Of a DNA stretch of 64,000 nucleotides, positions 1 through 12,559 are shown piece by piece; position 1 is the first letter of the stretch, and each line of letters begins with the position of its first letter. The notes below the pieces were generated by a model. The model saw nothing but the letters and a program-made list of their open reading frames with translations, did not search any database and had not been told where the DNA came from. The DNA comes from Nemertoderma westbladi (lineage: Eukaryota; Xenacoelomorpha; Nemertodermatida; Nemertodermatidae). The stretch spans positions 39,482 to 103,481 of the forward strand of contig JAUCBJ010006679.1 of assembly GCA_032718475.1 (NCBI GenBank). The letters are read 5' to 3'. Made by a program: the position numbers and the translations under genes.

Positions 1-1
1 A

Positions 2-1105
2 TTGGCCGGAATGAACTTGATCAAGGAAATATGGATAGAAGGACTGGGATGGGACGAAGAACTCCCCCCACACCTCAGTGTCAAATGGAGAAAGTGGACG
101 GAACAACTCGAACATCTATATCTTATGCGGATCCCTCGACCGTTCTTCCTCGATAAACTACCCACCGATATCTTCCAGCTCCATACTTTCTCGGATGCTT
201 CAAATACCGGAATCGGTGTAGTCACCTTCCTAAGAAGACTAAGTCAGGATGGAAATGGCCATACGAGCTTCTTATTCTCTAAGGCTAAGACGGTTTCCGG
301 GGAATTTGTAGCAACGATACCGAGACTTGAGCTACAGGCTGCAGTTTGGGCAGTGAGACAGAACCGCATGGTCATGCGGAACCTACGAATCCCCACTGAA
401 TCGCAACATTTCTGGGTCGATTCGAGTATCGTTCTCTACTACCTCCACTCACCATCACGGCGACACACCACATTTGTAGCGAACTGAGCCACAGAGATAA
501 AACAGTGTACCGGCCGAGAACAGTGGCACCATGTAAATGGGAAAGAAAACCCAGCGGACTTATCGCGCAGAGGCGCCACCCCACGACAGCTCGGTAAAAG
601 TAAACTCTGGCTCACTGGCCCGGAATTCCTACAACAACCACAATTAACCTGGAGTACCCGATTCGATCCCGAACTCGATAGCGGAAAATAATCCGAAGAT
701 GACAAGGAGATCCGCAAAGTCCATAGAAGCGCCACAGTGGAGATCTATAGTTGTCTGACCGAGCCTGCAAAGGACTCGGGCAGGCACTATAATATCGCGA
801 CGATCACGCAACCAGCGGCGTCTTTACAACTATTGATCGAGCGAACGTCATCAATGAGACGTCTCATCCACCACGTCATAACCCTTCGCAACTTCCTGCG
901 GTGGAAAGACAACAAACCGATAGTTCAACGAAGTATACAAAAACTCATCATTGCGGAGAAATGTATTGTTAGATATGTCCAGAAAGTAAGTTTCCCCGAC
1001 GAGTGGGAACAACTCAGTGCAGGCAAGACCTTGAAACCGGACAGTCCAGTCTACCAATTGAGACAAATGATGGGAGAAGACGGACTGATTCGACTGAATA
1101 CCCGG
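2..1105 (+). pseudogene. BEL/Pao pol fragment: RNase H and integrase N-terminal region
   Basis: Frame 2 encodes the RNase H of a BEL/Pao polyprotein, which would degrade the RNA strand of the RNA-DNA hybrid during reverse transcription. Recognisable parts are the FSDAS segment (first Asp), PRLELQAA (Glu) and FWVDSS (second Asp), followed by the typical NPAD..SRGATP.QL segment that links RNase H to integrase in this family. The frame is interrupted by TGA at 485-487 and TAA at 689-691. Coding similarity leaves this frame near 1100 and resumes in frame 1, so there is also a frameshift. The start lies outside the window. Element B keeps the linker segment but has lost RNase H. Confidence 0.8.
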
Positions 1106-2367
1106 ATGCAAACGCCCCGGTTGAATACAAAGTCAAATACCCAGCGCTTCTGCCCGGAACATCAACACTAGCCAAGCTATTAATCCAACAGTGTCACGAA
1201 GAAAACCATCACGCGGGCCAGAACTGGATTATGGCTAATATACGGCAAAGATATTGGATCACCCACATCCAGCCACTGATCCGGAAAGTGTTAAAACATT
1301 GTTTTCCCTGCAGAAGATATCTAGCGCCACCGCTCACACAAAGAATGGCCGACTTACCAGCCATGAGACTGCAGTCCGATTCCCCGCCGTTCTACGTAAC
1401 TGGAGTAGACTGTTTCGGACCATTCACAGTCATCGAGTGACGATCCAACATCAAATGCTGGGGAGCCATCTTTACATGCCTTAGGTCTAGGGCAATCTAC
1501 CTAGACATCGTGGTGAACCTTACGCAACACGCATTTATCAACGCCCTGCGTCGGTTCGTGGTGAACAATGGAACATGTCGTCATATGTACTCTGATAATG
1601 GTACAATCTTCGTGGGAGGAGAAAGAGAACTTAAAGAGGCGATCGAGGGATGGTTCACCAAAGACACCGCATCCCAAGTCTGGAGGGAACACCATATACA
1701 GTGGCACTTCCAAACACCCTTAGCACCCCATACGAGTGGGGTATGGGAGAAGCTCATCGACTTGGTAAAACGATCATTGCGCGTCGCATTAGGAGACACC
1801 CGGGTAACCCACGACACCCTCCGCACAACATTCTTCGAGATCACGGCTACCCTAAACAACTGGCCCATCGTACCTATCCGCGATGACCCCACAGATCTGG
1901 AGCCTCTCACTCCTAACCATCTACTTGGAAGACCCAATACCCACATTCTTCCAGAGATGATGTTTCCGGATCCCAACGATATCGCGAGACATACCAATTG
2001 GAAGAAGGCCCAAGCGTTGGCAGCGCATTGGTGGAGAATCTGGGCCCAAGAGTACCTCATAACCCTCCGGACCAGGAGGAAGTGGAACAACACCTACAGG
2101 AATGTCGCAGTTGGTGACATGGTGCTAGTAAAGGAAGACCTTAAAGACCGCGTCCACTTGCCTGTGGCGCGAGTCGTGTCAATAAACCCAAGTAAAGACG
2201 GACTTGCAAGAACTGTGACGATACGAACGGCAAAGGGCCACTACCAACGCCCTATCCAGAGGCTGTGCCTTCTTGAAGGCAATGACAGCGGTGACTCCAT
2301 GAGAGGTGATAAGTTCCCTACTCCGGATCCTGCTGCAGACATTGGTGACAATGTTAAACCCGTTTAA
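1106..2367 (+). pseudogene. BEL/Pao integrase
   Basis: Frame 1 encodes the integrase that would insert the cDNA copy into the genome. An H2C2 zinc finger (H..NHH..., then C..C near 1300-1320) precedes the rve catalytic core. The core shows all three acidic residues: Asp in VDCFGPF (about 1410), Asp in YSDNGTIF (about 1590) and Glu in SGVWEKLI (about 1745). The C-terminal part, with VGDMVLVKED and a VARV..I segment, matches the DUF5641-type domain usual in BEL/Pao integrases. A single in-frame TGA at 1438-1440 splits the core between the first and second Asp. The end is TAA at 2365-2367, and no further pol sequence follows. Confidence 0.85.
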
Positions 2368-3614
2368 ACTCTTCTCATCCTGTTGACAAACTCTTTAAAA
2401 TGTGATTTAACGACGATGAATTATGGACCCCCCTTAAACCAACTGTAACCACGAAATGGTATTTGTGTTTCCTCGTGTGTTATGTGGAGTCCAGCGTCAC
2501 CCTGCAGATATTTCGACTGATGCAGGGTCGTTTATGTATTGTTCACCCTGACTTTGGTCATCAGGACCAATGACATTGGATTATTGGAAATGGTAAAGAT
2601 TTGAAGTGGAATTCATTGTATTCATCGTGTTGTGTTGTCCATTGCGTGCGCAGTTCGGGGCGTAGGTGGTGTAACTAGTCCAGCTGTAGATCCCGGATTG
2701 CCGCGCAACACCCCCTCTATCCCGTTATTCTGGTGGGTCCATGGTGCATCCACATGACTTCGACGATAGAGGTTTTATGTTTCTCAGTCGCGTTATTCTG
2801 GTGGGACCGTTGCGTGGATTTTGGGGCGTAGGCGGTGTAACTAGTCCAGCTGTAGATCCCAGAATGTTGCGTAACCCCATCCCACATGACTTCGTCGGCT
2901 GAGCTTTATGGTGCGGGGAGTGTTATTCTGGTAGGTCCCTCGTGCATTCCACGTGACTTCACTTCCAGCGTCTTCATTGTCCGTTACGTGTGCAGTTTGG
3001 GGTGTAGGCGGTGTAACTAGCGCAGCTGTAGATCCCAGATTGCCGCGTAACACCCCTTCCACAACGAAAATTTCCCAAAGAAGATGATTGAATGTAGTTG
3101 GAAATGATGAAAAGAAACAGACAACCTTACTATAAACTGAATGATGACGCGTATGATGATGAAAATGTAATGATGCGCACCCTGGTGCTGCGCTTATAAC
3201 AAATGATGATAGCCGGGGGGCTATAACCCCAATGATGAAATGGAAATAAATGAAATGTGTAATAAATGATGAAATGGTGGAAATAAATGATGAAATGTGG
3301 AAAGAAATAATGAAATGTGAAATGAGTAATAAATGAGAAATGAAAAAAGACAAAAAAATGGATAAAATGTAGAAAGAAAAGAATTGGAAAAAAGAAGAGG
3401 ACATAAAAAGTCAAAACTGGTTGGATATTAATGTATAGCTATAGTAACTGTAAATGCTGAATGTAGTAGCAATAAGATGGTAGATGCCTATATAGCAATG
3501 ATATTTAATAAACTGAATTACAAATAAACTGAATTATTCTGCAGTCACTATAGTATAAGACTTTCTGGATTTATAATTAACTGATATAAATTTGCAACGG
3601 ACATAATCGAAAAT
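2368..3614 (+). repeat. Non-coding spacer of element A with three direct repeats
   Basis: No convincing gene. Three copies of a roughly 75-bp unit sharing GGCGTAGG(T/C)GGTGTAACTA and AGCTGTAGATCCC lie at about 2650-2712, 2822-2880 and 3000-3055, each preceded by a TTATTCTGGT segment. The rest, 3060-3420, is rich in GAAATG and AATAAATG short repeats. Element B has a comparable spacer (48.4-50.0 kb) between pol and its extra ORFs, so this region may hold the signals that express them. That function is inference. Confidence 0.6.
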
Positions 3615-5276
3615 ATGGACCCAAATCACCAAATTATCGGCGAACTACATAATACAATAGATTTACTGGAATATCCACAACCTGGATCCCCTAACTTTGA
3701 TACAAAATGGAACGCCCTGATAAATGAGAATGTGCGAGTCGTCAAATTCTCCGGGCAAGAGGGACTGGATTCCCGGAATCTATGAGACCTCCGGTTGTCC
3801 GATGCTAGTACGAGACTGAAAAGAACTCGGAACGCAAAGGCAACCGGAGGAGATGAGTTGTCGTTCTGGGAAACGTTCCGGCAAAGCATCTACAAATCCC
3901 GATGTTTGATATACAACAACGAGGGAAATGCGACGCCCACCTCGAAAGCGATTACGTTGGCGCGATGCCAAAGTTTTGTCGACAACAAGAGTACGTACCT
4001 CATCCACTGGGGAAACCTAGTGGAGTGTACGGCTACGCTGCGAGAGGAACGTATATCAGTTATCCAGAATCGCGACGACTACCAGGAGAAGTATGGGACG
4101 AAGGAATACGGTCGATCCTTGGTCGCCGTCCTAGGAACCCTAGACGGTTTGGTGTTGGTATGTCGAATATTTCCGACACCCAAACAGGAGGTGCGGACAG
4201 CCGGTGCGATCTGGCTACTACCACCTGAGATCCAAAAGATCTTATTTGACTTCGACATCATTAAAATCGGGTCGGATATAAAGGCGGACGTCCGAAACGA
4301 CTACGCGAACGCTCCTTTCGGAAGAAACCGTCGAGAAGATCTCAACGCCATTAGTCATTGCATCGACACCCAAACACTATTAGCCTGGTTACGATCCGCC
4401 GAATTCATGCGGGGATTCCGAGAGGTGAGACTTACGAAATCCGGTATCGGCTACCTCGCAGTGCTAAACGGCGGTATAGACTTTAAACCCCAGAAATTCC
4501 AGGATTATAATAAAATATATGGTGGATACCCGGGATTAGAAATAAAGAGTGAGCGAGAGAGCCGCTGGAAGGACGTTGAAAGAAAGCGGACGATCCACCA
4601 CAAGTGGGAGAATCCGGAGCGACGGAACTACATCTACGTCATTATGGAATCATACACAGTCGCTAAGTTCATCTGTAAAACTCTCGATAGCCTCATTACG
4701 GCGGTTCCTAGATCCTTTATCGACTACGAGTGGAACGAAGTTATCAACCACACGTTCAAAGCGGTAGAAAATATTTCACCGGGAGAGACGAAAATGCTCA
4801 CCGTCATCGCATCATGGGATGAGAATGGGCCGTTCGACATCCCTACGATTACCGATCTCCTCGGTGCGGAGGAACCACTGATTTCCTCGGATGGGGAAGA
4901 ATTATGGCTACAGGAAGGTGTTCTACTGTCCACCCCAAAGCGACAACTCGATCCGGAAGTCGCGTACGAACCGGCCGCCAAACGGGTCGCCTCCGCCGAA
5001 CCTGCGACGGAAGCAGGCATTTCCACCCCACTTGGCTCCGGTAGCCCCGCGAGGGAGTTAGTCACTACCTTCGGATTGAACGACTTCGGCGACATATGCC
5101 AGAGGTTGTCCCCATATCCGTTCCCGGGGGGCGAAGACTGGTCTTCGGAGATACCGAGTACCAGCACCCAACGGACCCGCTCAGCGATACTGGTTGAAAA
5201 GGGTCCCAGCGCTGCGCCGACTCCCGTAGATCTCCTCGGAATTCCTCCATCGAAAACCCCGGCACCTCTTCGCTGA
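3615..5276 (+). pseudogene. Exonuclease-like ORF of element A (env position)
   Basis: An ATG at 3615 opens a frame that runs to TGA at 5274-5276 with one in-frame TGA at 3783-3785. The protein would be about 553 aa. Its middle aligns by eye with the C-terminal third of the 1,042-aa ORF of element B. Shared blocks are Y(N/D)NEG (near 3912), an I(I/L)KIGS......D segment with Asp at 4287, a (I/V)DTQ block shortly after, and an aromatic-rich block near 4630-4680. These spacings resemble DEDD 3'-5' exonucleases of the RNase D/WRN type. The first acidic residue is Asn here and the last block has no clear Asp, so catalysis looks unlikely even apart from the stop. The C-terminus is rich in Pro, Ser and Thr. 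There is no signal peptide or membrane segment, so it is not an envelope gene. Confidence 0.5.
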
Positions 5277-5373
5277 CCAGCGGTGGCAACTACCCCTTCC
5301 GTTCCACAGGATCCTATGCGACTTACCCGATGGTACCACCGAATGGATCCACCGCCAGAAACGGTCACCCGAG

Positions 5374-6207
5374 ATGCGTCCGGCAGGATATAAAGAAGGT
5401 TATCGAAACAAGAACATACTACGCCAAAGCACAGCCTTTTGCGGGCTGCCGGCCACAGCGAATATTCCTAAAAGCGACCGACGACTCGAGTATCACGCCG
5501 GCGTCCCGATTCCAATATTCTTCGGCCGGGAGATGCAACTGGAGGTGTGCGAAGACTGCGGTTCGGAGCAGTGCCTGCGCGGTAGAAGAAATCGGGTTAC
5601 CGATTCGTGCCTCCAGCTCCTCGGGATACTTTATTGTCCCTATTGCGCGACATCGGGCCACGATGTTTCAGTTTGTCCGATCCTTTATAACCTCTGCACA
5701 ACTTGCGGTTTCCGGGGACATTCCGCTAGCCCCCGCTGTAATATAAAATGTCCCACGAAGGACATTACCGCTATGGGAAATCTGGTTATGTTCGAAACCT
5801 AAGCAAATAGCCACATAAAGACCAAAGTACGGAGAAACGCTCGGAATATCGCGCAGGAGATGGCGTGCGGGTACTTTTCGTTCCCGGAACGCCTCCATAC
5901 GACAGCGACGTTGCCATTCCATTACGTGGATCTATTACTAAGCGCTGGATTATTCGGCCCCTTCGAGATCCTTAGGCGTTTATATTCATATAAGGAAGAG
6001 TTTGGTGATGGAAAGTGGTTCAGAGAGGCACGCACCACCGAGTTAGAAAGATGAACAGATATGAGCCCGCTACCATCGAAAGGAAAAGCCGCCAGGAGAC
6101 AAGCCAAAACGTTGCTCACAATGGATGTTGACGCTCCCCTACCAGCACTGGCGATCGACGAGAGTCGACGGGCGAAGAGGAGAAAGGCATATCAGAGAAA
6201 GAAATAG
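5374..6207 (+). pseudogene. CCHC zinc-knuckle ORF of element A
   Basis: An ATG at 5374 begins a frame that reads to TAG at 6205-6207, with in-frame stops at 5800-5802 (TAA) and 6052-6054 (TGA). The first part carries Cys pairs (CEDC) and then two knuckles: CPYCATSGHDVSVC fits CX2CX4HX4C, and CTTCGFRGHSASPRC is CX2CX4HX5C. Such knuckles bind single-stranded nucleic acid. The segment after the first stop, with a YFSFPER block, lines up with a YAFHPY block in the element B protein (53.2-54.3 kb), so the original protein extended through it. The basic tail (AKRRKAYQRKK) is compatible with RNA binding or nuclear entry, which is inference. Confidence 0.6.
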
Positions 6208-6387
6208 AGGACCAGGATATTCCAGGAACATTTATATCGAACATTTATTTTTATATATTTACATAAACTAACTCTAGGCCAAATTAATCGAGACTATGCA
6301 ATATTAAAATTTTGGGTTTTTTATATGGGAAATGACCTACGCAAACTCGATCTACCGATAGACCTCACGAAGGTCATTGGGGGGGAC

Positions 6388-7700
6388 TGTTCGCGGTATT
6401 TCAACTTTTCCTAACGCGAGTTGAATATTTTTTGGATTTATTTAAAATGAATATTCCGATATCACTACTTGGTGCGGGAACATGGGTTTTGGGCACATTC
6501 AATGGACTGAGGGCGATTTATGGGCGAATATTGGGGCGACTTACGGGGTACGGGACTCATTTCATGTATTTAAGGGCCAGGGGTGGGAGGACAAGTTAAG
6601 CAGTATTCAGGTTTGCCTGATTACTATTAGGCCTAGCCAACTTCCTGCTGCCTGTAGAGGTGGATTTGGTAACTCGCTACGTCTAAAGGACAAGGACTGC
6701 CCTTAGCGGTCCCTGGCCAACAGCAGTTATTACGAGCCTAAATAAGGACTCGGAAAGTCTGCTGCTTGTGTCAGGGATTTGCGATGGGAACCGACGACAG
6801 ACCCCTAGCCAAGCCGTAGTGGTTCCTGATGACCGATCCCTTCGGGGTTCGGGAAGGGTGGGACGGACATGCAAACGGGTCGACCGACTAACGGAGGAAG
6901 GGTTCGACGAGGACTGCCTTCCTGGATTGGGTTCCACGACCGGCGTTAGTATGAGCCTGAATAAAGACTCGGAAAACCACCAACCGTTGGGGCTCACGAC
7001 GGGCTGACAGACCCCTAGCCAAGCCGTACTGGTTCCTGATGACCAATCCCTTCGGGGTTCGGGAAGGGTGGGACGGACACGCAACGGGGTCGAAAGACAA
7101 AGGACTAGACTCTACTGGCCTACCGACTGTTCGGAGCAGCTTCTCAGCCGCCGAAGCGACTACGAGCCTGAATAAGGACTCGGAAAGCCTAGGTGGTTGG
7201 GTCCCTGCGATGAACCGACGGACCCCTAGCCAAGCCGTACTGGTTCCTGATGACCGATCCCTTCGGGGTTCGGGAAGGGTGGGACGGACATGCAAACGGG
7301 TCCACTGACACGACAGACCCCTAGCCAAGCCGTACTGGTTCCTGATGACCGATCCCTTCGGGGTTCGGGAAGGGTGGGACGGACACGCAACAGGGTCGAC
7401 CGACACCGACACTACGGTACCGAGACTAGGACCGGGGGAAAATTGGGGAACATTAGTTAGGCTAAAATCTGAGCGAACAGTGGGTAATTAAATAATGTAC
7501 CGTAGGGATTTATATTGTCGTGTTATATTATTGTTGGGAAGTTACATTAAAGACTATATCCAACCAATGAAACTTTTCTCAACTGCAACCTTGCATTTAA
7601 GAACGTATTCCTTCTCCACTACCAATATCCGGTGACTGGCCGGGATTCCGTGGTCTGAAAAGTTCCGCCTCCAGCATCGGCGTTTTTCCCCCATGGTGCC
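6388..7700 (+). repeat. Probable 3' LTR of element A
   Basis: A run of G (6379-6385) followed by AC and then TGTTCGCGG marks a plausible polypurine tract to LTR junction, 180 bp after the last ORF. The sequence beyond is GC-richer than its neighbours and contains the 6.78-7.41 kb repeats. A TTATATTATTG and ATTAAAGA stretch lies near 7527-7550. The matching 5' LTR is outside the window, so the ends are not proven, and the 3' edge is set only by where the minisatellite begins. Confidence 0.4.
6784..7405 (+). repeat. Four copies of a ~95-bp GC-rich repeat with a CCC-TTCG-GGG hairpin
   Basis: Copies begin at about 6795, 7006, 7207 and 7310. Each contains CCCCTAGCCAAGCCGTA, a GGTTCCTGATGACC segment, CCCTTCGGGG and GGGAAGGGTGGGACGGACA. 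Intervening sequence repeats GAGCCTGAATAA(G/A)GACTCGG. CCC-TTCG-GGG would fold as a stem closed by the stable cUUCGg tetraloop on either strand of an LTR transcript. Confidence 0.75.
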
Positions 7701-7702
7701 GG

Positions 7703-10700
7703 GAATAACGGCAACAATAACAAAACAATAGCTAGGGCAGTAACGAAACAATAGCTAGGGCAGTAACAAAACATTAGCTAGGACAATAACAAAACAATAG
7801 CTAGAACAAAAACAAAACAATAGCTAGGGCAGTAACAGAACAATAGCTAGGACAAAAACAAAACAATAGCTAGGGCAGTAACAAAACAATAGCTAGGGCA
7901 GTAACAAAACAATAGCTAGGGCAGTAACAAAACAATAGGTAGGACAAAAACAAAACAATAGCTAGGGCAGTAACAAAACAATAGGTAGGACAAAAACAAA
8001 ACAATAGCTAGGACAAAAACAAAACAATAGCTAGGGCAGTAACAAAACAATAGGTAGGACAAAAACAAAACAATAGCTAGGACAAAAACAAAACAATAGC
8101 TAGGGCAGTAAGAAAACAATAGCTAGGACATAAACAAAACAATAGCTAGGGCAGTAACAAAACAATAGGTAGGACAAAAACAAAACAATAGCTAGGGCAG
8201 TAACAAAACAATAGGTAGGACAAAAACAAAACAATAGCTAGGACAAAAACAAAACAATAGCTAGGGCAGTAACAAAACAATAGGTAGGACAAAAACAAAA
8301 CAATAGCTAGGGCAGTAACAAAACAATAGCTAGGGCAGTAACAAAACAATAGGTAGGACAAAAACAAAACAATAGCTAGGGCAGTAACAAAACAATAGCT
8401 AGGGCAGTAACAAAACAATAGGTAGGACAAAAACAAAACAATAGCTAGGGCAGTAACAAAACAATAGGTAGGACAAAAACAAAACAATAGCTAGGGCAGT
8501 AACAAAACAATAGCTAGGGCAGTAACAAAACAATAGGTAGGACAAAAACAAAACAATAGCTAGGGCAGTAACAAAACAATAGGTAGGACAAAAACAAAAC
8601 AATAGCTAGGGCAGTAACAAAACAATAGCTAGGGCAGTAACAAAACAATAGGTAGGACAAAAACAAAACAATAGCTAGGGCAGTAACAAAACAATAGCTA
8701 GGGCAGTAACAAAACAATAGGTAGGACAAAAACAAAACAATAGCTAGGGCAGTAACAAAACAATAGCTAGGGCAGTAACAAAACAATAGGTAGGACAAAA
8801 ACAAAACAATAGCTAGGGCAGTAACAAAACAATAGGTAGGACAAAAACAAAACAATAGCTAGGACAAAAACAAAACAATAGCTAGGGCAGTAACAAAACA
8901 ATAGGTAGGACAAAAACAAAACAATAGCTAGGACAAAAACAAAACAATAGCTAGGGCAGTAACAAAACAATAGGTAGGACAAAAACAAAACAATAACTAG
9001 GACAAAAACAAAACAATAGCTAGGGCAGTAACAAAACAATAGGTAGGACAAAAACAAAACAATAGCTAGGACAAAAACAAAACAATAGCTAGGGCAGTAA
9101 GAAAACAATAGCTAGGACAAAAACAAAACAATAGCTAGGGCAGTAACAAAACAATAGGTAGGACAAAAACAAAACAATAGCTAGGACAAAAACAAAACAA
9201 TAGCTAGGGCAGTAACAAAACAATAGGTAGGACAAAAACAAAACAATAGCTAGGACAAAAACAAAACAATAGGTAGGACAAAAACAAAACAATAGCTAGG
9301 ACAAAAACAAAACAATAGCTAGGGCAGTAACAAAACAATAGGTAGGACAAAAACAAAACAATAGCTAGGACAAAAACAAAACAATAGCTAGGGCAGTAAG
9401 AAAACAATAGCTAGGACAAAAACAAAACAATAGCTAGGACAAAAACAAAACAATAGCTAGGACAAAAACAAAACAATAGCTAGGGCAGTAACAAAACAAT
9501 AGCTAGGGCAGTAACAAAACATTAGCTAGGACAATAACAAAACAATAGCTAGGGCAGTAACAAAACAATAGGTAGGACAAAAACAAAACAATAGCTAGGA
9601 CAAAAACAAAACAATAGGTAGGACAAAAACAAAACAATAGCTAGGACAAAAACAAAACAATAGCTAGGGCAGTAACAAAACAATAGGTAGGACAAAAACA
9701 AAACAATAGCTAGGACAAAAACAAAACAATAGCTAGGGCAGTAACAAAACAATAGGTAGGACAAAAACAAAACAATAGCTAGGGCAGTAAGAAAACAATA
9801 GCTAGGACAAAAACAAAACAATAGCTAGGGCAGTAACAAAACAATAGGTAGGACAAAAACAAAACAATAGCTAGGGCAGTAACAAAACAATAGGTAGGAC
9901 AAAAACAAAACAATAGCTAGGGCAGTAACAAAACAATAGGTAGGACAAAAACAAAACAATAGCTAGGACAAAAACAAAACAATAGCTAGGGCAGTAACAA
10001 AACAATAGGTAGGACAAAAACAAAACAATAGCTAGGACAGAAACAAAACAATAGCTAGGGCAGTAACAAAACAATAGGTAGGACAAAAACAAAACAATAG
10101 CTAGGACAAAAACAAAACAATAGCTAGGGCAGTAAGAAAACAATAGCTAGGACAAAAACAAAACAATAGCTAGGGCAGTAACAAAACAATAGGTAGGACA
10201 AAAACAAAACAATAGCTAGGGCAGTAACAAAACAATAGGTAGGACAAAAACAAAACAATAGCTAGGGCAGTAACAAAACAATAGGTAGGACAAAAACAAA
10301 ACAATAGCTAGGACAAAAACAAAACAATAGCTAGGGCAGTAACAAAACAATAGCTAGGGCAGTAACAAAACAATAGCTAGGGCAGTAACAAAACAATAGC
10401 TAGGGCAGTAACAAAACAATAGGTAGGACAAAAACAAAACAATAGCTAGGGCAGTAACAAAACAATAGGTAGGACAAAAACAAAACAATAGCTAGGGCAG
10501 TAACAAAACAATAGGTAGGACAAAAACAAAACAATAGCTAGGACAAAAACAAAACAATAGCTAGGACAAAAACAAAACAATAGCTAGGGCAGTAACAAAA
10601 CAATAGGTAGGACAAAAACAAAACAATAGCTAGGGCAGTAACAAAACAATAGCTAGGACAAAAACAAAACAATAGCTAGGGCAATAACAAAACAATAGCT

Positions 10701-12055
10701 AGGGCAGTAACAAAACAATAGCTAGGGCAGTAACAAAACAATAGGTAGGACAAAAACAAAACAATAGCTAGGGCAGTAACAAAACAATAGGTAGGACAAA
10801 AACAAAACAATAGCTAGGGCAGTAACAAAACAATAGGTAGGACAAAAACAAAACAATAGCTAGGGCAGTAACAAAACAATAGGTAGGACAAAAACAAAAC
10901 AATAGCTAGGACAAAAACAAAACAATAGCTAGGGCAGTAACAAAACAATAGCTAGGGCAGTAACAAAACAATAGCTAGGGCAGTAACAAAACAATAGCTA
11001 GGGCAGTAACAAAACAATAGGTAGGACAAAAACAAAACAATAGCTAGGGCAGTAACAAAACAATAGCTAGGACAAAAACAAAACAATAGCTAGGGCAGTA
11101 ACAAAACAATAGGTAGGACAAAAACAAAACAATAGCTAGGGCAGTAACAAAACAATAGGTAGGACAAAAACAAAACAATAGCTAGGGCAGTAACAAAACA
11201 ATAGCTAGGGCAGTAACAAAACAATAGCTAGGGCAGTAACAAAACAATAGCTAGGGCAGTAACAAAACAATAGCTAGGGCAGTAACAAAACAAAAGCTAG
11301 GGCAGTAACAAAACAATAGCTAGGGCAGTAACAAAACAATAGCTAGGGCAGTAACAAAACAATAGCTAGGGCAGTAACAAAACAATAGCTAGGACAAAAA
11401 CAAAACAATAGCTAGGGCAGTAACAAAACAATAGGTAGGACAAAAACAAAACAATAGCTAGGGCAGTAACAAAACAATAGGTAGGACAAAAACAAAACAA
11501 TAGCTAGGACAAAAACAAAACAATAGCTAGGGCAGTAACAAAACAATAGCTAGGGCAGTAACAAAGCAATAGCTAGGGCAGTAACAAAACAATAGCTAGG
11601 GCAGTAACATAACAAAAGCTAGGGCAGTAACAAAACAATAGCTAGGGCAGTAACAAAACAATAGCTAGGGCAGTAACAAAACAATAGCTAGGGCAGTAAC
11701 AAAACAATAGCTAGGGCAGTAACAAAACAATAGGTAGGACAAAAACAAAACAATAGCTAGGGCAGTAACAAAACAAAAGCTAGGGCAGTAACAAAACAAT
11801 AGCTAGGGCAGTAACAAAACAATAGCTAGGGCAGTAACAAAACAATAGCTAGGGCAGTAACAAAACAATAGCTAGGGCAGTAACAAAACAAAAGCTAGGG
11901 CAGTAACAAAACAATAGCTAGGGCAGTAACAAAACAATAGCTAGAACAGTAACAAAACAATAGCTAGGGCAATAACAAAACAATAGCTAGGGCAATAACA
12001 AAACAATAGCTAGGGCAGTAACAAAACAATAGGTAGGACAAAAACAAAACAACCC
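7703..12055. repeat. 23-bp minisatellite, array 1 (about 4.35 kb)
   Basis: About 190 head-to-tail units of 23 bp. Three main variants are seen: AGCTAGGGCAGTAAC (type A), AGGTAGGACAAAAAC (type B) and AGCTAGGACAAAAAC (type C), each followed by AAAACAAT. In 7.9-10.2 kb type B often falls at every third unit, giving a 69-bp higher-order repeat. From about 11.1 kb type A dominates. The array ends with a type B unit running into AACCCTTTCACC, exactly as array 2 does. Confidence 0.95.
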
Positions 12056-12132
12056 TTTCACCTTAGATGAAAGGAAAGAACCTGCCTTAGATGTATTAGT
12101 ATTTTTTTATATTTTAGTCAGCCGGTACTTAC

Positions 12133-12201
12133 ATCATCCCTTCTCGCTAAAATATCACTTTTCGGTGGAGGAATTGTTGGAGGAGGTGGTGGTGTTTTGG
12201 T
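12133..12201 (-). CDS. Proline-rich 69-nt exon A, copy 1
   Basis: On the minus strand a polypyrimidine-AG acceptor (CTTTTTAG) precedes the exon and a consensus donor GTAAGT (revcomp of 12127-12132) follows it. The exon is exactly 69 nt and only one frame is open: TKTPPPPPTIPPPKSDIL then ARRDD. Both junctions are phase 0, so the exon can be duplicated or skipped without changing frame. The encoded segment is proline-rich and probably disordered with a charged end. The family is unrecognised. An identical copy is at 20407-20475. The rest of the gene was not found in the window. Confidence 0.6.
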
Positions 12202-12559
12202 CTAAAAAGAATAAAAATAATTAAAACACAAAAACAATACGAACTGAATCTTTTCCAGACTCAACAATTGTCCTAGACTTCATACAGCTTGATACGCTAC
12301 TAGCATGTTATTTATACTAACAGAGACATCGCATAATAATAATTGTGCATGGAATTTACATTGAACAATAATTATTTAGGGCCGAATTGGGAAATGTAGA
12401 ACTTTTTTCACTATTCTCGAGGAATTATATTTATCGAGCGCAAGGATATTAATAAAGAGACGAGAGAATATTGAGAAAACTCCTACGTATTTTTCCATGT
12501 AATTCGTAAATTTGTTTATAAATATTAATATAATTATAAACACTGTTTCAAAAGAAATT

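Larger units (their letters stand above)
1..7700 (+). mobile_element. BEL/Pao LTR retrotransposon, element A (3' part, degenerate)
   Basis: The window opens inside pol of a BEL/Pao-type element. The order is RNase H, H2C2 integrase zinc finger, integrase core, C-terminal integrase domain, about 1.2 kb of non-coding DNA, an exonuclease-like ORF, a CCHC-knuckle ORF, a G-rich stretch at about 6379-6386 and a probable 3' LTR from 6388. Gag, reverse transcriptase and the 5' LTR lie left of the window. Every coding segment except the integrase core carries a stop or frameshift, so this copy is dead. The same two ORFs after integrase recur in element B (40.3-55.6 kb). The right boundary is uncertain: LTR-like unique sequence runs into the minisatellite near 7700. 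Confidence 0.75.

Noticed and set aside
2841-3404. 187-codon minus-strand frame
   Set aside because: Low-complexity Phe/Ser/His-rich reading of GAAATG repeats within the spacer of element A.
7916-10143. Minus-strand frames of 67-113 codons with repeats like FCYCPSYCFV
   Set aside because: They follow directly from the 23-bp minisatellite read three units at a time. No start context, splice sites or non-repeat sequence support a gene.
7703-12055. CRISPR-like regular repeats
   Set aside because: Units are contiguous 23-mers with no unique spacers, and the DNA is eukaryotic.
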